Counted from the first letter of the stretch, positions 8,937 through 17,926 are shown. The stretch: DNA of 64,000 bases from a bacterium YEK0313 (GCA_000751295.2 CCMO02000001.1:248001-312000), one strand, 5' to 3'. The notes: generated by a model not told the origin, from the letters alone. Made by a program: numbers and translations.

Positions 8937-10994
8937 TCACGGCCAGGTCTTCGCGACCATGGTGAGCACGTCGTATTGCGCGGCGGTCGCGCCGGTCTGG
9001 TTGGTCACCCGGCAATCCCAGCGGACTTCGCCATGCTCGGCGCCGCTGCGCGGATTGATCTCCTTGCAGGTGAGCTCGACCTGCAGCGTGTCGCCTGGAT
9101 AGACCGGGGTTAGGAAGCGCAGATTGTCGACACCGTAATTGGCGAGGACCGGACCGGGTGCCGGATCGACGAACAACCCCGCGGCGAACGAAACGATCAG
9201 ATAGCCATGCGCGACGCGGCCGTCGAAGAACGGGTTCGCCTTCGCCGCCTCTTCGTCCATGTGGGCGTAGAAGACGTCGCCGGTGAAATGGGCGAAATGC
9301 TCGACATCCTCGAGCGTCACCATGCGCTTCGCGGTAACCAGGCGATCGCCGACCTTGAGCTCGGCGAGCGACTTGCGGAACGGATGCACGGCGTCGTCCC
9401 TGACGGGCGCGCCCTGGATCCAGCGGCCGGTGACGGCCGAGAGCAGCGCCGGGGCGCCCTGCACGGCGGTGCGCTGCATGTAATGGGCGACGCTGCGCAG
9501 CCCGCCAAGCTCCTCGCCGCCGCCGGCCCGGCCCGGGCCGCCATGCACCAGAACGGGCAGCGGCGAACCATGGCCGGTCGCCGTCTTGGCGCTCGTCCGG
9601 TTGCCGATCATGACCCGGCCGTGGAACGGGGCCAGGCCCGTCACCACGTCGGCGGCAAAAGCCGGATCGTTGGTGAAGACCGAGGCGACGAGGCTGCCGC
9701 TGCCACGCCGGGTGAGGCTCACGGCCTCCTCCGCAGCGTCATAGGGCATGACGGTCGCGACCGGGCCGAAGGCCTCCACTGCGTGGACCGCGCGCGCGGC
9801 ATCGGGCCTGTCGCAATAGAGAAGGATCGGGTTCAGAAAGGCGCCGGCCGCGGCATCGCCGGACACGATCGTGGGGTTGGCGGGATCGCCGGCGACGATC
9901 TCGGCTTCGGCGGCGAGCTCGCCGATGCGGGCGCGGACTTCCTCGCGCTGGCCGAGGCTTGCGAGCGGCCCCATGCGCACGGCCTCGTCGGCGGGATTGC
10001 CGACCGGCGTCCTGGCGAGCCGGTCGCGCAGCGTCGAGACGAGCGCATCGACATGGCGACGCGGCGCGATGACCCGGCGGATGGCCGTGCATTTCTGGCC
10101 GGCCTTGACGGTCATCTCGCGCGCCACCTCCTTGACGAAGAGGTCGAACTCCTCGGTGCCGGGGCCGGCATCGAGGCCGAGAATGGCAGCGTTCAGGCTG
10201 TCGGCCTCCATCGTGAAGCGGGTGGCGTTGCGGACGATCGCCGGATGGGCCTTGAGCTTCTGGCCGGTCGCCGCCGAGCCGGTGAAGGTCACGATGTCCT
10301 GGCCGTCGACATGGTCGAGAAGATCGCCGATGCTGCCGCAGACGAGCTGCAGCGCCCCTTCGGGCAGGATGCCGCTCTCGATGATGCGCCGGACCATCAG
10401 CTCGGTCAGATAAGCCGTCTGGCTCGCCGGCTTGACGATCGCGGGCACGCCGGCGAGCAGTGTCGGCGCCAGCTTTTCCAGCATGCCCCAGCAGGGGAAA
10501 TTGAAGGCATTGACGTGGATGGCGGCGCCCTGGAGCGGCGTCAGGATATGCTGGCCGGCAAAAGTGCCGTCCTTGGCGAGCGGCTCGACATCGCCATCGA
10601 CCAGGACGCGGGTGTTCGGCAGCTCGCGCCGCCCCTTGGCGGCATAGGACATGAGCGTGCCAATGCCGCCCTCGATGTCGATCCAGCCGTCGGCGCGGGT
10701 CGCGCCCGTGGCCGCGGAGAGCGCGTAGAACTCCTCCTTCTGCGCCGTCAGGGCCTGGGCGAGAGCCTTCAGCATGGCGGCGCGGTCATGGAAGGACAGC
10801 CGCCGCAGGGCCGCGCCGCCCTTGTCGCGGCCATAGGCGAGCGCCGCGGCGAAATCGAGCCCGGACGAATCGATCGTGGCGACGGGAGCGCCGGTCGCCG
10901 CATCGAGCAGCGGCACGCCGTCGCCGGCGCCCTTGCGCCACGCCCCGCCGAGATAGCTCTCAAGCCGACGGACCCCAGTTGCAGCCTTGGTCAT
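8937..10994 (-). CDS. paaZ: Oxepin-CoA hydrolase / 3-oxo-5,6-dehydrosuberyl-CoA semialdehyde dehydrogenase
   Basis: Bifunctional ring-opening enzyme of aerobic phenylacetate degradation, 685 residues (close to the enterobacterial PaaZ length). Residues 1 to about 515 form the NADP-dependent aldehyde dehydrogenase, with VNAFNFPCWG, the glycine-rich FTGSAATG, and the catalytic-Cys block KAGQKCTAI. Residues from about 540 are a MaoC-type (R)-hydratase domain, with FYAHMDEEAAKANPFF and GRVAHGYL carrying the Asp/His pair. Its ATG overlaps the stop of the PaaA-like gene as ATGA. It is the last gene of the paa operon here. Confidence 0.95.
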   Translation of the reverse strand: MTKAATGVRRLESYLGGAWRKGAGDGVPLLDAATGAPVATIDSSGLDFAAALAYGRDKGGAALRRLSFHDRAAMLKALAQALTAQKEEFYALSAATGATRADGWIDIEGGIGTLMSYAAKGRRELPNTRVLVDGDVEPLAKDGTFAGQHILTPLQGAAIHVNAFNFPCWGMLEKLAPTLLAGVPAIVKPASQTAYLTELMVRRIIESGILPEGALQLVCGSIGDLLDHVDGQDIVTFTGSAATGQKLKAHPAIVRNATRFTMEADSLNAAILGLDAGPGTEEFDLFVKEVAREMTVKAGQKCTAIRRVIAPRRHVDALVSTLRDRLARTPVGNPADEAVRMGPLASLGQREEVRARIGELAAEAEIVAGDPANPTIVSGDAAAGAFLNPILLYCDRPDAARAVHAVEAFGPVATVMPYDAAEEAVSLTRRGSGSLVASVFTNDPAFAADVVTGLAPFHGRVMIGNRTSAKTATGHGSPLPVLVHGGPGRAGGGEELGGLRSVAHYMQRTAVQGAPALLSAVTGRWIQGAPVRDDAVHPFRKSLAELKVGDRLVTAKRMVTLEDVEHFAHFTGDVFYAHMDEEAAKANPFFDGRVAHGYLIVSFAAGLFVDPAPGPVLANYGVDNLRFLTPVYPGDTLQVELTCKEINPRSGAEHGEVRWDCRVTNQTGATAAQYDVLTMVAKTWP

Positions 10995-11776
10995 TGCGCG
11001 GTCCCTTTCTCAGCCAGCCCCAGCGTGGCCAGTTCCGATCCGATCGTGCTCTGCCAGGCGGCAAGCAGGGTTTCATTCGGCGTATGCCTCAGACCGAGGC
11101 GCGCCAGCATCTCGTAGCGGCCGGAGCCGGAAAGGCCGAAGCTCGCCGCGACGCGCGGACGCCAATAGGCGATGGCGGCCTGTGCCCTCGTCCGGCCCTC
11201 GGCGGTTTCGACGACCCGCCTCAGGCCTTCCATGCCGAGCTCGGCATGCCTGACCTCGCGCGGCGTGATGGTCCGGAACACCTCGGCGAGCGGCTGGTAC
11301 GACACCTTTTCGAGCTCTTTCAGCTGCAGCGCGACCGCCCGGCCCATCAGGGCGTTCATCGCCACCGCGTCGATCCAGCCCTCCAGGGGATAGTGCAGCA
11401 CCGACAGCCGCCGGTCGCCGCCATGGCGCGTCGCACCGATATCGGCATCGCGCGGCAGGCGCGCGGCCCAGGGATAGTGCACCGCATAGCGGCCGGCATC
11501 GGCGCCGAAGCTTGCCATGACCTCCAGCACCCGGCCGGCATGGTCGGTCTTTTCGAGCACGATGCGCGAGGCGGCGATGCGCTCCTTGATGCCGGGCGCG
11601 TCGTTGATCGTGTCGGCGAAACCGGCCGAGCCCGCAAGCTCGCTGTCGACGAAGCTCGCCATCAGGCGCATGAGCTCTGCGCGGTAGCGCGCGGGCGCGT
11701 TGCCCGGCGCCGTCAGCACGCCGCCCTGCGCGAGATAGTCCTCGATGGGAAGGCTGTCGGGATCTGCGTCGGCCAT
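10991..11776 (-). CDS. Extra PaaA/PaaC-fold protein (phenylacetic acid catabolic family)
   Basis: 261 residues, largely helical, with similarity in layout to the diiron-like PF05138 family (YPLEGWIDAVAMNALMGRAV, ELEKVSYQPLAEVFRTI, REVRHAELG). It is distinct from the paaA and paaC genes of the same operon. The second ligand-like pair (RE...RHAE) looks retained. At the first, PaaA has DEAGH while this protein reads KTDHAGR, so the usual Glu/His ligands seem replaced. It may be a structural or alternative oxygenase component; its role is unknown. ATG 11776 has an AGGGGA site; the longer frame is not needed. It sits 70 bases after paaE and is coupled to paaZ. Confidence 0.8.
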   Translation of the reverse strand: MADADPDSLPIEDYLAQGGVLTAPGNAPARYRAELMRLMASFVDSELAGSAGFADTINDAPGIKERIAASRIVLEKTDHAGRVLEVMASFGADAGRYAVHYPWAARLPRDADIGATRHGGDRRLSVLHYPLEGWIDAVAMNALMGRAVALQLKELEKVSYQPLAEVFRTITPREVRHAELGMEGLRRVVETAEGRTRAQAAIAYWRPRVAASFGLSGSGRYEMLARLGLRHTPNETLLAAWQSTIGSELATLGLAEKGTAQ

Positions 11777-11846
11777 CGGCGTTCCCCTGTTCAATTCCGG
11801 CGCGCCGTCACGGGCCGTCGCCGGCCACGCGGGTTCCGGCACGCCG

Positions 11847-12923
11847 CTATTGGTCGTAGCTGACCACGATCCGGTCGCTGACCGGATAGCACTGACAGCT
11901 CAGCACATAGCCCTGGGCGACCTCGTAGTCCTCCAGGGCATGGTTGACGAGCATCTCGACCTCGCCTTCGAGCACCTTGGCCCGGCAGGTCGAACATACG
12001 CCGGCCTTGCAGGCATAGGGTGGGTCGAGGCTGTGCTCGATCGCGGCGTCGAGCAGGCTCTGGCCCTGCTTCGGGAACGAGAAACTGCGGGCAACGCCGT
12101 CCAGCGTGACGGTGGCCTCGCAATTCGCCCGCTGGTGGCCGTCGCCGGGTCCCCGCGCCTTCTGTGCCGCCCGGCCGGGCTGCGAGGAGGCGAACAGTTC
12201 GAACTTGATCTGGTCGTCGCGCAGGCCGTGGCTGCGCAGCGCCTCGGCGAGGGTCAGCATCATGGCCTCGGGCCCGCAGATGAAGGCGGCGTCGACCGTG
12301 CCGATATCGATCCAGGTCTTGAACAGGATGTCGCATTTCGCCCGGTCCAGCCGGCCGGTGAACAGGTCGATCTCCTGCCCCTCGCTCTCCAGGACATGGA
12401 TCACCGAGAGCCGGCCGAGATGACTGTTCTTCAGGTCTTCCAGCTCCTCGCGGAACATGATCGAGCTGATCTGCCGGTTGGCATAGACGAGCGTGAAACG
12501 CGATTTGGGCTCGCGGGCGAGCGTCGTCTTGATGATCGAGAGGACCGGCGTGATGCCGCTGCCGCCGGCAAAGCCGACATATTCCCTGGCGGCGGCGGGA
12601 TCGATGGGCAGGTGGAAATTGCCCATGGGCGGCATCGCCTCGAGCACGTCACCGGCCTTCAGGCTCTCATTGGCCCAGGTCGAAAAGGCGCCGCCATCGA
12701 CACGCTTGATGCCGACGCGCAGCACATCGTCATCGAGCCCGGCGCAGATCGAATAGGAACGCCTGAGCTCCTCGTCGTCGAACTTGCGCCGGAAGGTCAG
12801 ATATTGCCCCTGGATGAACCGGAAGGCATCGCGGTCCGCCTCGCGCGGCTTCAGCGTGACGACCACCGCGTCGCGCGTCTCGCGCTGGACGGCCGTCACT
12901 TCGAGTGAATGGAAACGAGACAT
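11847..12923 (-). CDS. paaE: Phenylacetyl-CoA epoxidase, reductase subunit
   Basis: Passes electrons from NADPH to the PaaABC(D) epoxidase. 358 residues: an N-terminal FAD domain with RRSYSICAG, an NAD(P) domain with FAGGSGITP and CGPEAMM, and a C-terminal plant-type [2Fe-2S] ferredoxin with CKAGVCSTC and a distal Cys in LSCQC. Domain order is that of PaaE. It lies 30 bases downstream of paaD. Confidence 0.97.
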   Translation of the reverse strand: MSRFHSLEVTAVQRETRDAVVVTLKPREADRDAFRFIQGQYLTFRRKFDDEELRRSYSICAGLDDDVLRVGIKRVDGGAFSTWANESLKAGDVLEAMPPMGNFHLPIDPAAAREYVGFAGGSGITPVLSIIKTTLAREPKSRFTLVYANRQISSIMFREELEDLKNSHLGRLSVIHVLESEGQEIDLFTGRLDRAKCDILFKTWIDIGTVDAAFICGPEAMMLTLAEALRSHGLRDDQIKFELFASSQPGRAAQKARGPGDGHQRANCEATVTLDGVARSFSFPKQGQSLLDAAIEHSLDPPYACKAGVCSTCRAKVLEGEVEMLVNHALEDYEVAQGYVLSCQCYPVSDRIVVSYDQ

Positions 12924-12953
12924 TTCAGACCCTTGGCGGCTCCGCGCGCATCC

Positions 12954-13499
12954 TCAGATGCATTTGAAGTAGTCGAACGGCTCCAGGCAGGCGGTGCAGC
13001 GATAGCTCGCCTTGCAGGGGGTAGAGCCGAACTGGCTGACCTTTTCGGTGGCGTGCGAGCCGCAGCGCGGGCAGGCGATCGCAAGGTTCGCGCCGGCGAG
13101 GCGCTGGGCCCGCAACGATCCCCGTCCGTCGGCGGCGGTGCCGTCGATCGGCGGCGCGATGCCGTAGGCATTGAGCTTGCCGCGCGCCTCCGGGCCGATC
13201 CACTCGGTGGTCCAGGGCGGCGACAGGCGGCGTTCGAGACGCAGCTTGGCGACGCCGTGCGCGCTGAGCGCGGCTTCGATGTCGAGGTTGATCGCGGCGG
13301 TCGCCGGGCAGCCCGAATAGGTCGGGGTGACCGCCACCACCAATGTGTCGCCGTCATAGGACACCTCGCGGACGATGCCGAGATCGACGATGGAGATGAC
13401 GGGGATCTCCGGATCGGGCACCTCGGCGAGCCAGCTCCAGACATCGTCGAGCGCGGGCAGCGACGCGGAGCGATGGTCGGACAGGCTCGCCACGGCCAC
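12954..13499 (-). CDS. paaD: Phenylacetyl-CoA epoxidase maturation/assembly subunit
   Basis: 181 residues. The N-terminal MIP18/DUF59 domain has the hallmark DPEIPVISIVDLGIV and the conserved Cys block TYSGCPAT. The C terminus is a zinc-ribbon-like segment (CPRCGSH ... YRCTACLEPFDYFKC). PaaD is needed for epoxidase activity and is thought to help metal-cluster assembly. It starts 5 bases after the paaC stop. Confidence 0.95.
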   Translation of the reverse strand: MAVASLSDHRSASLPALDDVWSWLAEVPDPEIPVISIVDLGIVREVSYDGDTLVVAVTPTYSGCPATAAINLDIEAALSAHGVAKLRLERRLSPPWTTEWIGPEARGKLNAYGIAPPIDGTAADGRGSLRAQRLAGANLAIACPRCGSHATEKVSQFGSTPCKASYRCTACLEPFDYFKCI

Positions 13500-13504
13500 C
13501 TCCC

Positions 13505-14284
13505 CTACCAGGTCGCGCCGGGATAGGCGCGCTGCAGGAACTGCATCTCGGCGAGCAGATAGCCGAGATGTTCGGAGTGGCGCCCCGTCCTGCCGCCCTT
13601 GTGGGCGAAGGTGCCTGCCGGCTGCTGGAGGGTCGCCTCGGCAAGGACGCCGCCGACCTCGGCCTGCCAGGCCTCGCGCAGGCTCTCGGGCAAGGGGGCG
13701 ATGCCTGCCGCGTCCATGGCGGCATCGACCCCGTCCGACAGGAAAAGTTCGCCCGCATAGGGCCAGAGATCGTCGAGCGCCTTCTGCATGCGCCGATGGC
13801 TTTCGTCGCTGCCGTCGCCGAGCCGAATGACGAGGTCGGAGGAGCGCTCCAGATGATAGGTCGCCTCCTTCACCGCCTTGGCGGCGATCTCGGCGACCCG
13901 CGGATCGCGCGAGCGGGCGAGCGCGCCGAGCTGCGGCACGTGCCAGGCATCGAACAGGAATTGCCGCATCAGTGTCTGGCCGAAGTCGCCGTTCGGCCGC
14001 TCGGCGAGCAGCGCATTGCGGAAATCATGGGCGTCACGGAGATAGGCGAGATCGTCGGCCGAGCGCCCCCTGTCCTCGACATCGGCGGCGAGGCCGAGCC
14101 AGAGCTGGGTCTGGCCGATGAGGTCGAGCGCTGTATTGGCGAGCGCGATGTCCTCCTCGAGCGCCGGCGCATGGCCGCACCATTCCGACAGCCTGTGCCC
14201 GAGGATCAGCGTGCTGTCGCCCATGCGCAGCAGGAACTCGACGAAGGCCGCGCGGTCGATGCCGGGATCGAGGGGCGAGGCCAT
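13505..14284 (-). CDS. paaC: Phenylacetyl-CoA epoxidase, structural subunit
   Basis: Non-catalytic ferritin-fold partner of PaaA in the epoxidase core. 259 residues with PaaC blocks LGHRLSEWCGHAPALEEDIALAN, LRDAHDFRN and KEATYHLERSSDLV. Start at 14284 (MASPLDP): its A is the last base of the paaB stop codon (TGATG), so translation is coupled. The longer open frame upstream is a shadow of paaB. Confidence 0.95.
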   Translation of the reverse strand: MASPLDPGIDRAAFVEFLLRMGDSTLILGHRLSEWCGHAPALEEDIALANTALDLIGQTQLWLGLAADVEDRGRSADDLAYLRDAHDFRNALLAERPNGDFGQTLMRQFLFDAWHVPQLGALARSRDPRVAEIAAKAVKEATYHLERSSDLVIRLGDGSDESHRRMQKALDDLWPYAGELFLSDGVDAAMDAAGIAPLPESLREAWQAEVGGVLAEATLQQPAGTFAHKGGRTGRHSEHLGYLLAEMQFLQRAYPGATW

Positions 14285-14568
14285 CACATATGCCCCACTT
14301 CGTCGGGAACCTTGAAGAAGGTCGGGTGACGATAGACCTTCGAATTGGCCGGCTCGAACAGCGGGCCCTTGTCGGACGGCGAGCTGGCGGTGATGTCGGA
14401 GGAGCGGACCACCCAGATGCTCACGCCCTCGTTGCGGCGCGTATAGACGTCGCGCGCATTGTTCATCGCCATTTCCGCGTCGGGCGCGTGCAGGCTGCCG
14501 ACATGGCGATGGTTGAGGCCGTGCTGGCCACGGATGAAGACCTCCCAAAGCGGCCATTCGCGGGACAT
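14284..14568 (-). CDS. paaB: Phenylacetyl-CoA epoxidase, small subunit
   Basis: 94 residues, the standard length, beginning SREWPLWEVFIRGQHGLNH and containing HVGSLHAPDAEMAMNNARDVYTRR and FKVPDEVGHM, which are highly conserved PaaB sequences. It bridges PaaAC dimers and is thought to help dock the reductase. It lies 70 bases after paaA. Confidence 0.97.
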   Translation of the reverse strand: MSREWPLWEVFIRGQHGLNHRHVGSLHAPDAEMAMNNARDVYTRRNEGVSIWVVRSSDITASSPSDKGPLFEPANSKVYRHPTFFKVPDEVGHM

Positions 14569-14638
14569 TGCCTGTTCCTCCCAAGGGTTTGCCGCGCCGC
14601 TGCCGTGTCGCGGCGCACGGGACGTCGCTTCGATGCCG

Positions 14639-15628
14639 TCAGGCGACCGCCTTGCGGGCCTTCTTCTTCTGGGCGTGAGCGGTCAGCCCGTCGCGAAACC
14701 AGGCGCCGTCCTCCCAGGCCTTGACGCGCGCGCCAAGCCGCTCCTTGTTGCAGGGCCCGTTGCCGGCCAGAACCTCGAAGAACTCCGCCCAGTCCGGCTC
14801 GGAGAAATCGTGGCCGCCCTTGGCCTCGTTCCAGCTGAGCTTGTCGTCAGGAATGGTCAGGCCGAGATATTTGGCCTGCGGCACGGTCTGGTCGACGAAC
14901 TTCTGGCGCAGCTCGTCATTGGTGTTGATCTTGATCTTCCAGGCCATCGATTGGGCCGAGTGGACGGAATCCTTGTCGGACGGCCCGAACATCATCAGCG
15001 AAGGATACCAGAAGCGGTTCAGCGCATCCTGCGCCATGGCCTTCTGGGCCGGCGTGCCCTGGGCCATCTTGGTCATGATGTCGTAGCCCTGCCGCTGGTG
15101 GAAGCTCTCCTCCTTGCAGATGCGGATCATCGCGCGGCTGTAGGGACCGTAGGAGGTGCGCTGCAGCGGCACCTGGTTCATGATCGCGGCACCGTCGACG
15201 AGCCAGCCGATCGCCCCGATATCCGCCCAGTTGAGGGTCGGATAGTTGAAGATCGAGGAATATTTCATCTTGCCGGAATGCAGCCGCTCGAGCAGTTCGT
15301 CCCGGCTCACGCCGAGCGTCTCGGCGGCGCAGTAGAGATAGAGGCCGTGGCCCGCCTCGTCCTGCACCTTGGCGAGCAGGATCGCCTTGCGCTCCAGCGT
15401 CGGCGCCCGCGTGATCCAGTTGCCCTCGGGCAGCTGGCCGACGATTTCGGAATGGGCATGCTGGCCGATCTGGCGGATCAGCGTGTTGCGATAAGCCTCC
15501 GGCATCCATTCCTTCGGCTCGATCTTCTCGCCGCGGTCGATGCGCTCCTGAAAGGCGCGCTCCTGCGCCGACATTTCGGCCGCACCCTTCATGTGATCGC
15601 TGTCGGTCTTGATCATCTGCGCATACAT
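14639..15628 (-). CDS. paaA: Phenylacetyl-CoA epoxidase, catalytic diiron subunit
   Basis: Epoxidises the aromatic ring of phenylacetyl-CoA with O2. 329 residues. The diiron-ligand blocks are visible: KVQDEAGHGLYLYCAAE (Glu-x2-His) and ICKEESFHQRQGY. ATG 15628 (MYAQMIK) follows a GGAGG ribosome site; upstream in-frame sequence lacks family character. It is the first structural gene of the operon and is preceded by a 285-base leader and a PaaX-type inverted repeat. The ligase (paaK) and the later beta-oxidation genes are not in this window. Confidence 0.97.
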   Translation of the reverse strand: MYAQMIKTDSDHMKGAAEMSAQERAFQERIDRGEKIEPKEWMPEAYRNTLIRQIGQHAHSEIVGQLPEGNWITRAPTLERKAILLAKVQDEAGHGLYLYCAAETLGVSRDELLERLHSGKMKYSSIFNYPTLNWADIGAIGWLVDGAAIMNQVPLQRTSYGPYSRAMIRICKEESFHQRQGYDIMTKMAQGTPAQKAMAQDALNRFWYPSLMMFGPSDKDSVHSAQSMAWKIKINTNDELRQKFVDQTVPQAKYLGLTIPDDKLSWNEAKGGHDFSEPDWAEFFEVLAGNGPCNKERLGARVKAWEDGAWFRDGLTAHAQKKKARKAVA

Positions 15629-15912
15629 GGCGTCCTCCACCGTCACCCGATCAAATGCCGTCCCGGACCGTGGTCCCGGATCGAGGGTTGTCGCCCGGCC
15701 GACGCCGAGACCCATGCGATGCAAGCAGGCTGCCCGCCGCGCAATGTGGCCGGCGCCCCTTGGAGATAATAGCAGGTTCGCTCGCGGCAATCAGGGCGGC
15801 GCGGCCGCCGGCTGCCAGTGCCGACACGGCATCATGTCCGACGGCTTCAGGCATGCGCTCCCTCCCCCGGATTGCGGCCTTGTTCCTTATGCTGACCGAC
15901 CGGCCGGTTATC
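15629..15912 (-). other. Long leader region upstream of paaA
   Basis: If the promoter proposed at 15913-15941 is right, about 280 untranslated bases precede paaA. An open frame (ending at 15651) with an internal ATG at about 15853 and a GGGAGG-like site could encode 60-70 residues of low-complexity Ala/Gly/Arg sequence, but it resembles no family. I see no clear riboswitch or terminator hairpin with a T run. Confidence 0.35.
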
Positions 15913-15970
15913 TTCATAACGCCAAAAGCATCACAGATCAATAGACAAGATCGAAATTAATGTGATGCTT
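15913..15970 (-). promoter_or_regulatory. paaA promoter with candidate PaaX operator
   Basis: On the minus strand TTGATC (15941-15936), a 17-base spacer and TATGAA (15918-15913) form a plausible sigma-70 promoter directed at paaA. A perfect 10-base inverted repeat, AAGCATCACA (15926-15935) and TGTGATGCTT (15961-15970), separated by 25 bases, flanks and overlaps the -35 region. One arm covers the spacer, the usual place for a repressor. The adjacent paaX gene makes PaaX the natural candidate, and TGTGAT-type half-sites are reported for PaaX elsewhere. Confidence 0.65.
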
Positions 15971-16012
15971 CTGCCGATCCACCGGGCGCCGGGGCTGCCG
16001 TCCGGACACATG

Positions 16013-16936
16013 TCAGAGGCTGGCCGCGGCCGTTTCGTCCGCGGCGCATCCAGCCTGGCGGATGAGCGCGGCGAGACGCCGCTCCACCGCCGGCGAGCGT
16101 TCCGGCAAGGGGCCCTCCATCGACGCGAGCTCGCCGGCAATGTGACGGTCGGCGGCCCTGGAGAGCGCGACATAGAGGCGGGAGAACAGGATGCGCGCCG
16201 CTTCACCAGGCCAGGGATCGGGCAAGGCCGCCAGCGGCAGGCGCGGATCGTGCAGCACGACGAGGCGATAGGCATGGACGAGCAGCAGGCGCAGGGTCAG
16301 CGCCTTCGGCCCGGCCAGTTGCGGCGGGGAGCCCCATCGCCCCGCCAGCGCCGAAAAGCTTCCGACGAAGCTGTCATAGGCACGCGCCGCCGCCGGCAGG
16401 TCCCAGTAGTCGGCCGCGAAGCGCTGCAGTTCGGCATTGCCCGAAACCGCCCGGGCTTCGAACACCAGCGCACCGTCGATCGCCTCGACATGCCGTTTCG
16501 GACCGACCGCCAGGCGCGCGGCAATGCGCGCATAGCCAACGCGCTCGAGCGTCCGCATGGTGCCGTCGGCATTGTCGCCGAACAGGTGGACGAATTCCCA
16601 GCCGCCGTCCTCGGCCTGGTCGAACAGAACCCGCGAGGCGGCGGCGAACTCCGCCCTTGCGGTCGGCGCGAGGCGATAGTAGCTGCGGCGCCCTTCCTTC
16701 TCGCCGACGAGCTGGCCGGCGGAGACCAGGCGCGACACGGCGGTGCGCACGAGGGACTCGCTGATGCCGACCTCGGCGCAGAGCGTGATGAGATTGCCCA
16801 TCCACAGCACGCCGCCGCGCGGCTCGACCACATCGCCATAGATCGTGACGATGAAGGCGGTCGCCTTCAGCGGCCGGTCGTTCAACAGGGTTCTGATCAG
16901 CTCGGGCGCCAGAGGCTCGGCATCGAAGGCGGACAT
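16013..16936 (-). CDS. paaX: PaaX-family transcriptional repressor
   Basis: 307 residues. The N-terminal winged helix-turn-helix includes LLNDRPLKATAFIVTIYGDVVEP, GISESLVRTAVSRLVSAGQL and REGRRSYY-like sequence, and the middle and C-terminal regions match PaaX (FVHLFGDN, LLVHAYRLVVLHDPRLP). Family members repress phenylacetate genes and are released by phenylacetyl-CoA. It is transcribed in the same direction as, and just upstream of, the paa operon; the operator candidate lies in the 385-base gap between them. Confidence 0.93.
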   Translation of the reverse strand: MSAFDAEPLAPELIRTLLNDRPLKATAFIVTIYGDVVEPRGGVLWMGNLITLCAEVGISESLVRTAVSRLVSAGQLVGEKEGRRSYYRLAPTARAEFAAASRVLFDQAEDGGWEFVHLFGDNADGTMRTLERVGYARIAARLAVGPKRHVEAIDGALVFEARAVSGNAELQRFAADYWDLPAAARAYDSFVGSFSALAGRWGSPPQLAGPKALTLRLLLVHAYRLVVLHDPRLPLAALPDPWPGEAARILFSRLYVALSRAADRHIAGELASMEGPLPERSPAVERRLAALIRQAGCAADETAAASL

Positions 16937-17097
16937 GGGAGGTCCCGGCAGGCAGGCACGCGCCTATGGATTTCACAGCCACGGCGCCGGCGCAACGCGT
17001 TCCGCCGCGGCGCCCGGCCGCGCGCCCCGATCAAGCCGAAGCCCCGGCGCTGCCCGTCCCTGGCCGGACAGGCCGCCGGCAAGGCCGACAACAGGAT

Positions 17098-17913
17098 TCA
17101 GCAGACATTCGCCTGGCGGGCGCAGCCGGCACGCGCCCGGGTGACGTTCTCACGCAGCTTCTCGGCGCCGACGGCACCGACCACCACCTCGTCGCCGATG
17201 ACATAGGTCGGCGTACCGTTGATGCGCAGGAGATCGGCAAGGCGCGCCGTCTCGGCGAGCTCGGTCCGGATGTCCGGGGCATTCATGTCCTGCTCGAGCC
17301 GGGCCATGTCGGCCCCCACTTCGCGGGCGACCTCCAGCGCGCGGGCGCGGTTGGCCTGGCCACGGCCGCCGAGCAGCCGGGTGTGGAATTCCTGGTACTT
17401 GGCACCCTGGATCTGCTTCTTCAGCGCGAGGGCAACCTGCGCGGCTTCCACCGAGCCCGGGCCGAGCACGGGAAAATCACGCAGCACCAGCCGGATACGC
17501 TGGTCCTGGCGGACGAGGTCCATGGTCTCGGCCATGGCGCGCTTGCAGAAGCCGCAATTGTAATCGAAGAACTCGACGATGGTGACGTCGCCCTGCGGAT
17601 TGCCGAGCACGACCTGGTTGGCGGCACGGTAGAGCTGCTGGCGGTTGGAGGCGAGCGCCTCGGTGCGGCTGCGCTCCTCGTTCGCCGCCTGGCGCCGCTC
17701 CAGCTCGACCAGCGCCTCCTGCAGCACTTCCGGATTGCGGATCAGATAGTCGCGGATGATCGTTTCGATCCGCGCGCGCTCCTCCGGGCTCGCCTGCACG
17801 GCGGGCGCGGTCGAGACCTGCGGCGCGGCGGGCGCCGGCGCCTGCTGGGCCGGCGCCGAGGTGGCAAGACCGATGGCCGCAGCCAGGGCGAGGGCGAAGG
17901 GGCGGATGTCCAT
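17098..17913 (-). CDS. DsbA-like periplasmic thiol:disulfide oxidoreductase
   Basis: 271 residues. A signal peptide (about residues 1-22) is followed by an Ala/Pro-rich linker and an N-terminal helical segment (RIETIIRDYLIRNPEVLQEALVELERRQ) typical of the Com1/DsbA-like alphaproteobacterial group. The thioredoxin-fold active site is C120-G-F-C123, and the cis-Pro loop is GTPTYVIG. Two extra Cys lie near the C terminus (AGCARQANVC). ATG 17913 was chosen because the signal peptide begins there. It follows the M48 protease gene by 13 bases, so both act in the periplasm from one transcript. Confidence 0.9.
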   Translation of the reverse strand: MDIRPFALALAAAIGLATSAPAQQAPAPAAPQVSTAPAVQASPEERARIETIIRDYLIRNPEVLQEALVELERRQAANEERSRTEALASNRQQLYRAANQVVLGNPQGDVTIVEFFDYNCGFCKRAMAETMDLVRQDQRIRLVLRDFPVLGPGSVEAAQVALALKKQIQGAKYQEFHTRLLGGRGQANRARALEVAREVGADMARLEQDMNAPDIRTELAETARLADLLRINGTPTYVIGDEVVVGAVGAEKLRENVTRARAGCARQANVC

Positions 17914-17926
17914 GGAAGCTGAGCCT

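Noticed and set aside
15651..15941. 96-codon frame in the paaA leader
   Set aside because: No family match; low-complexity Ala/Arg/Gly sequence. Described as leader instead.
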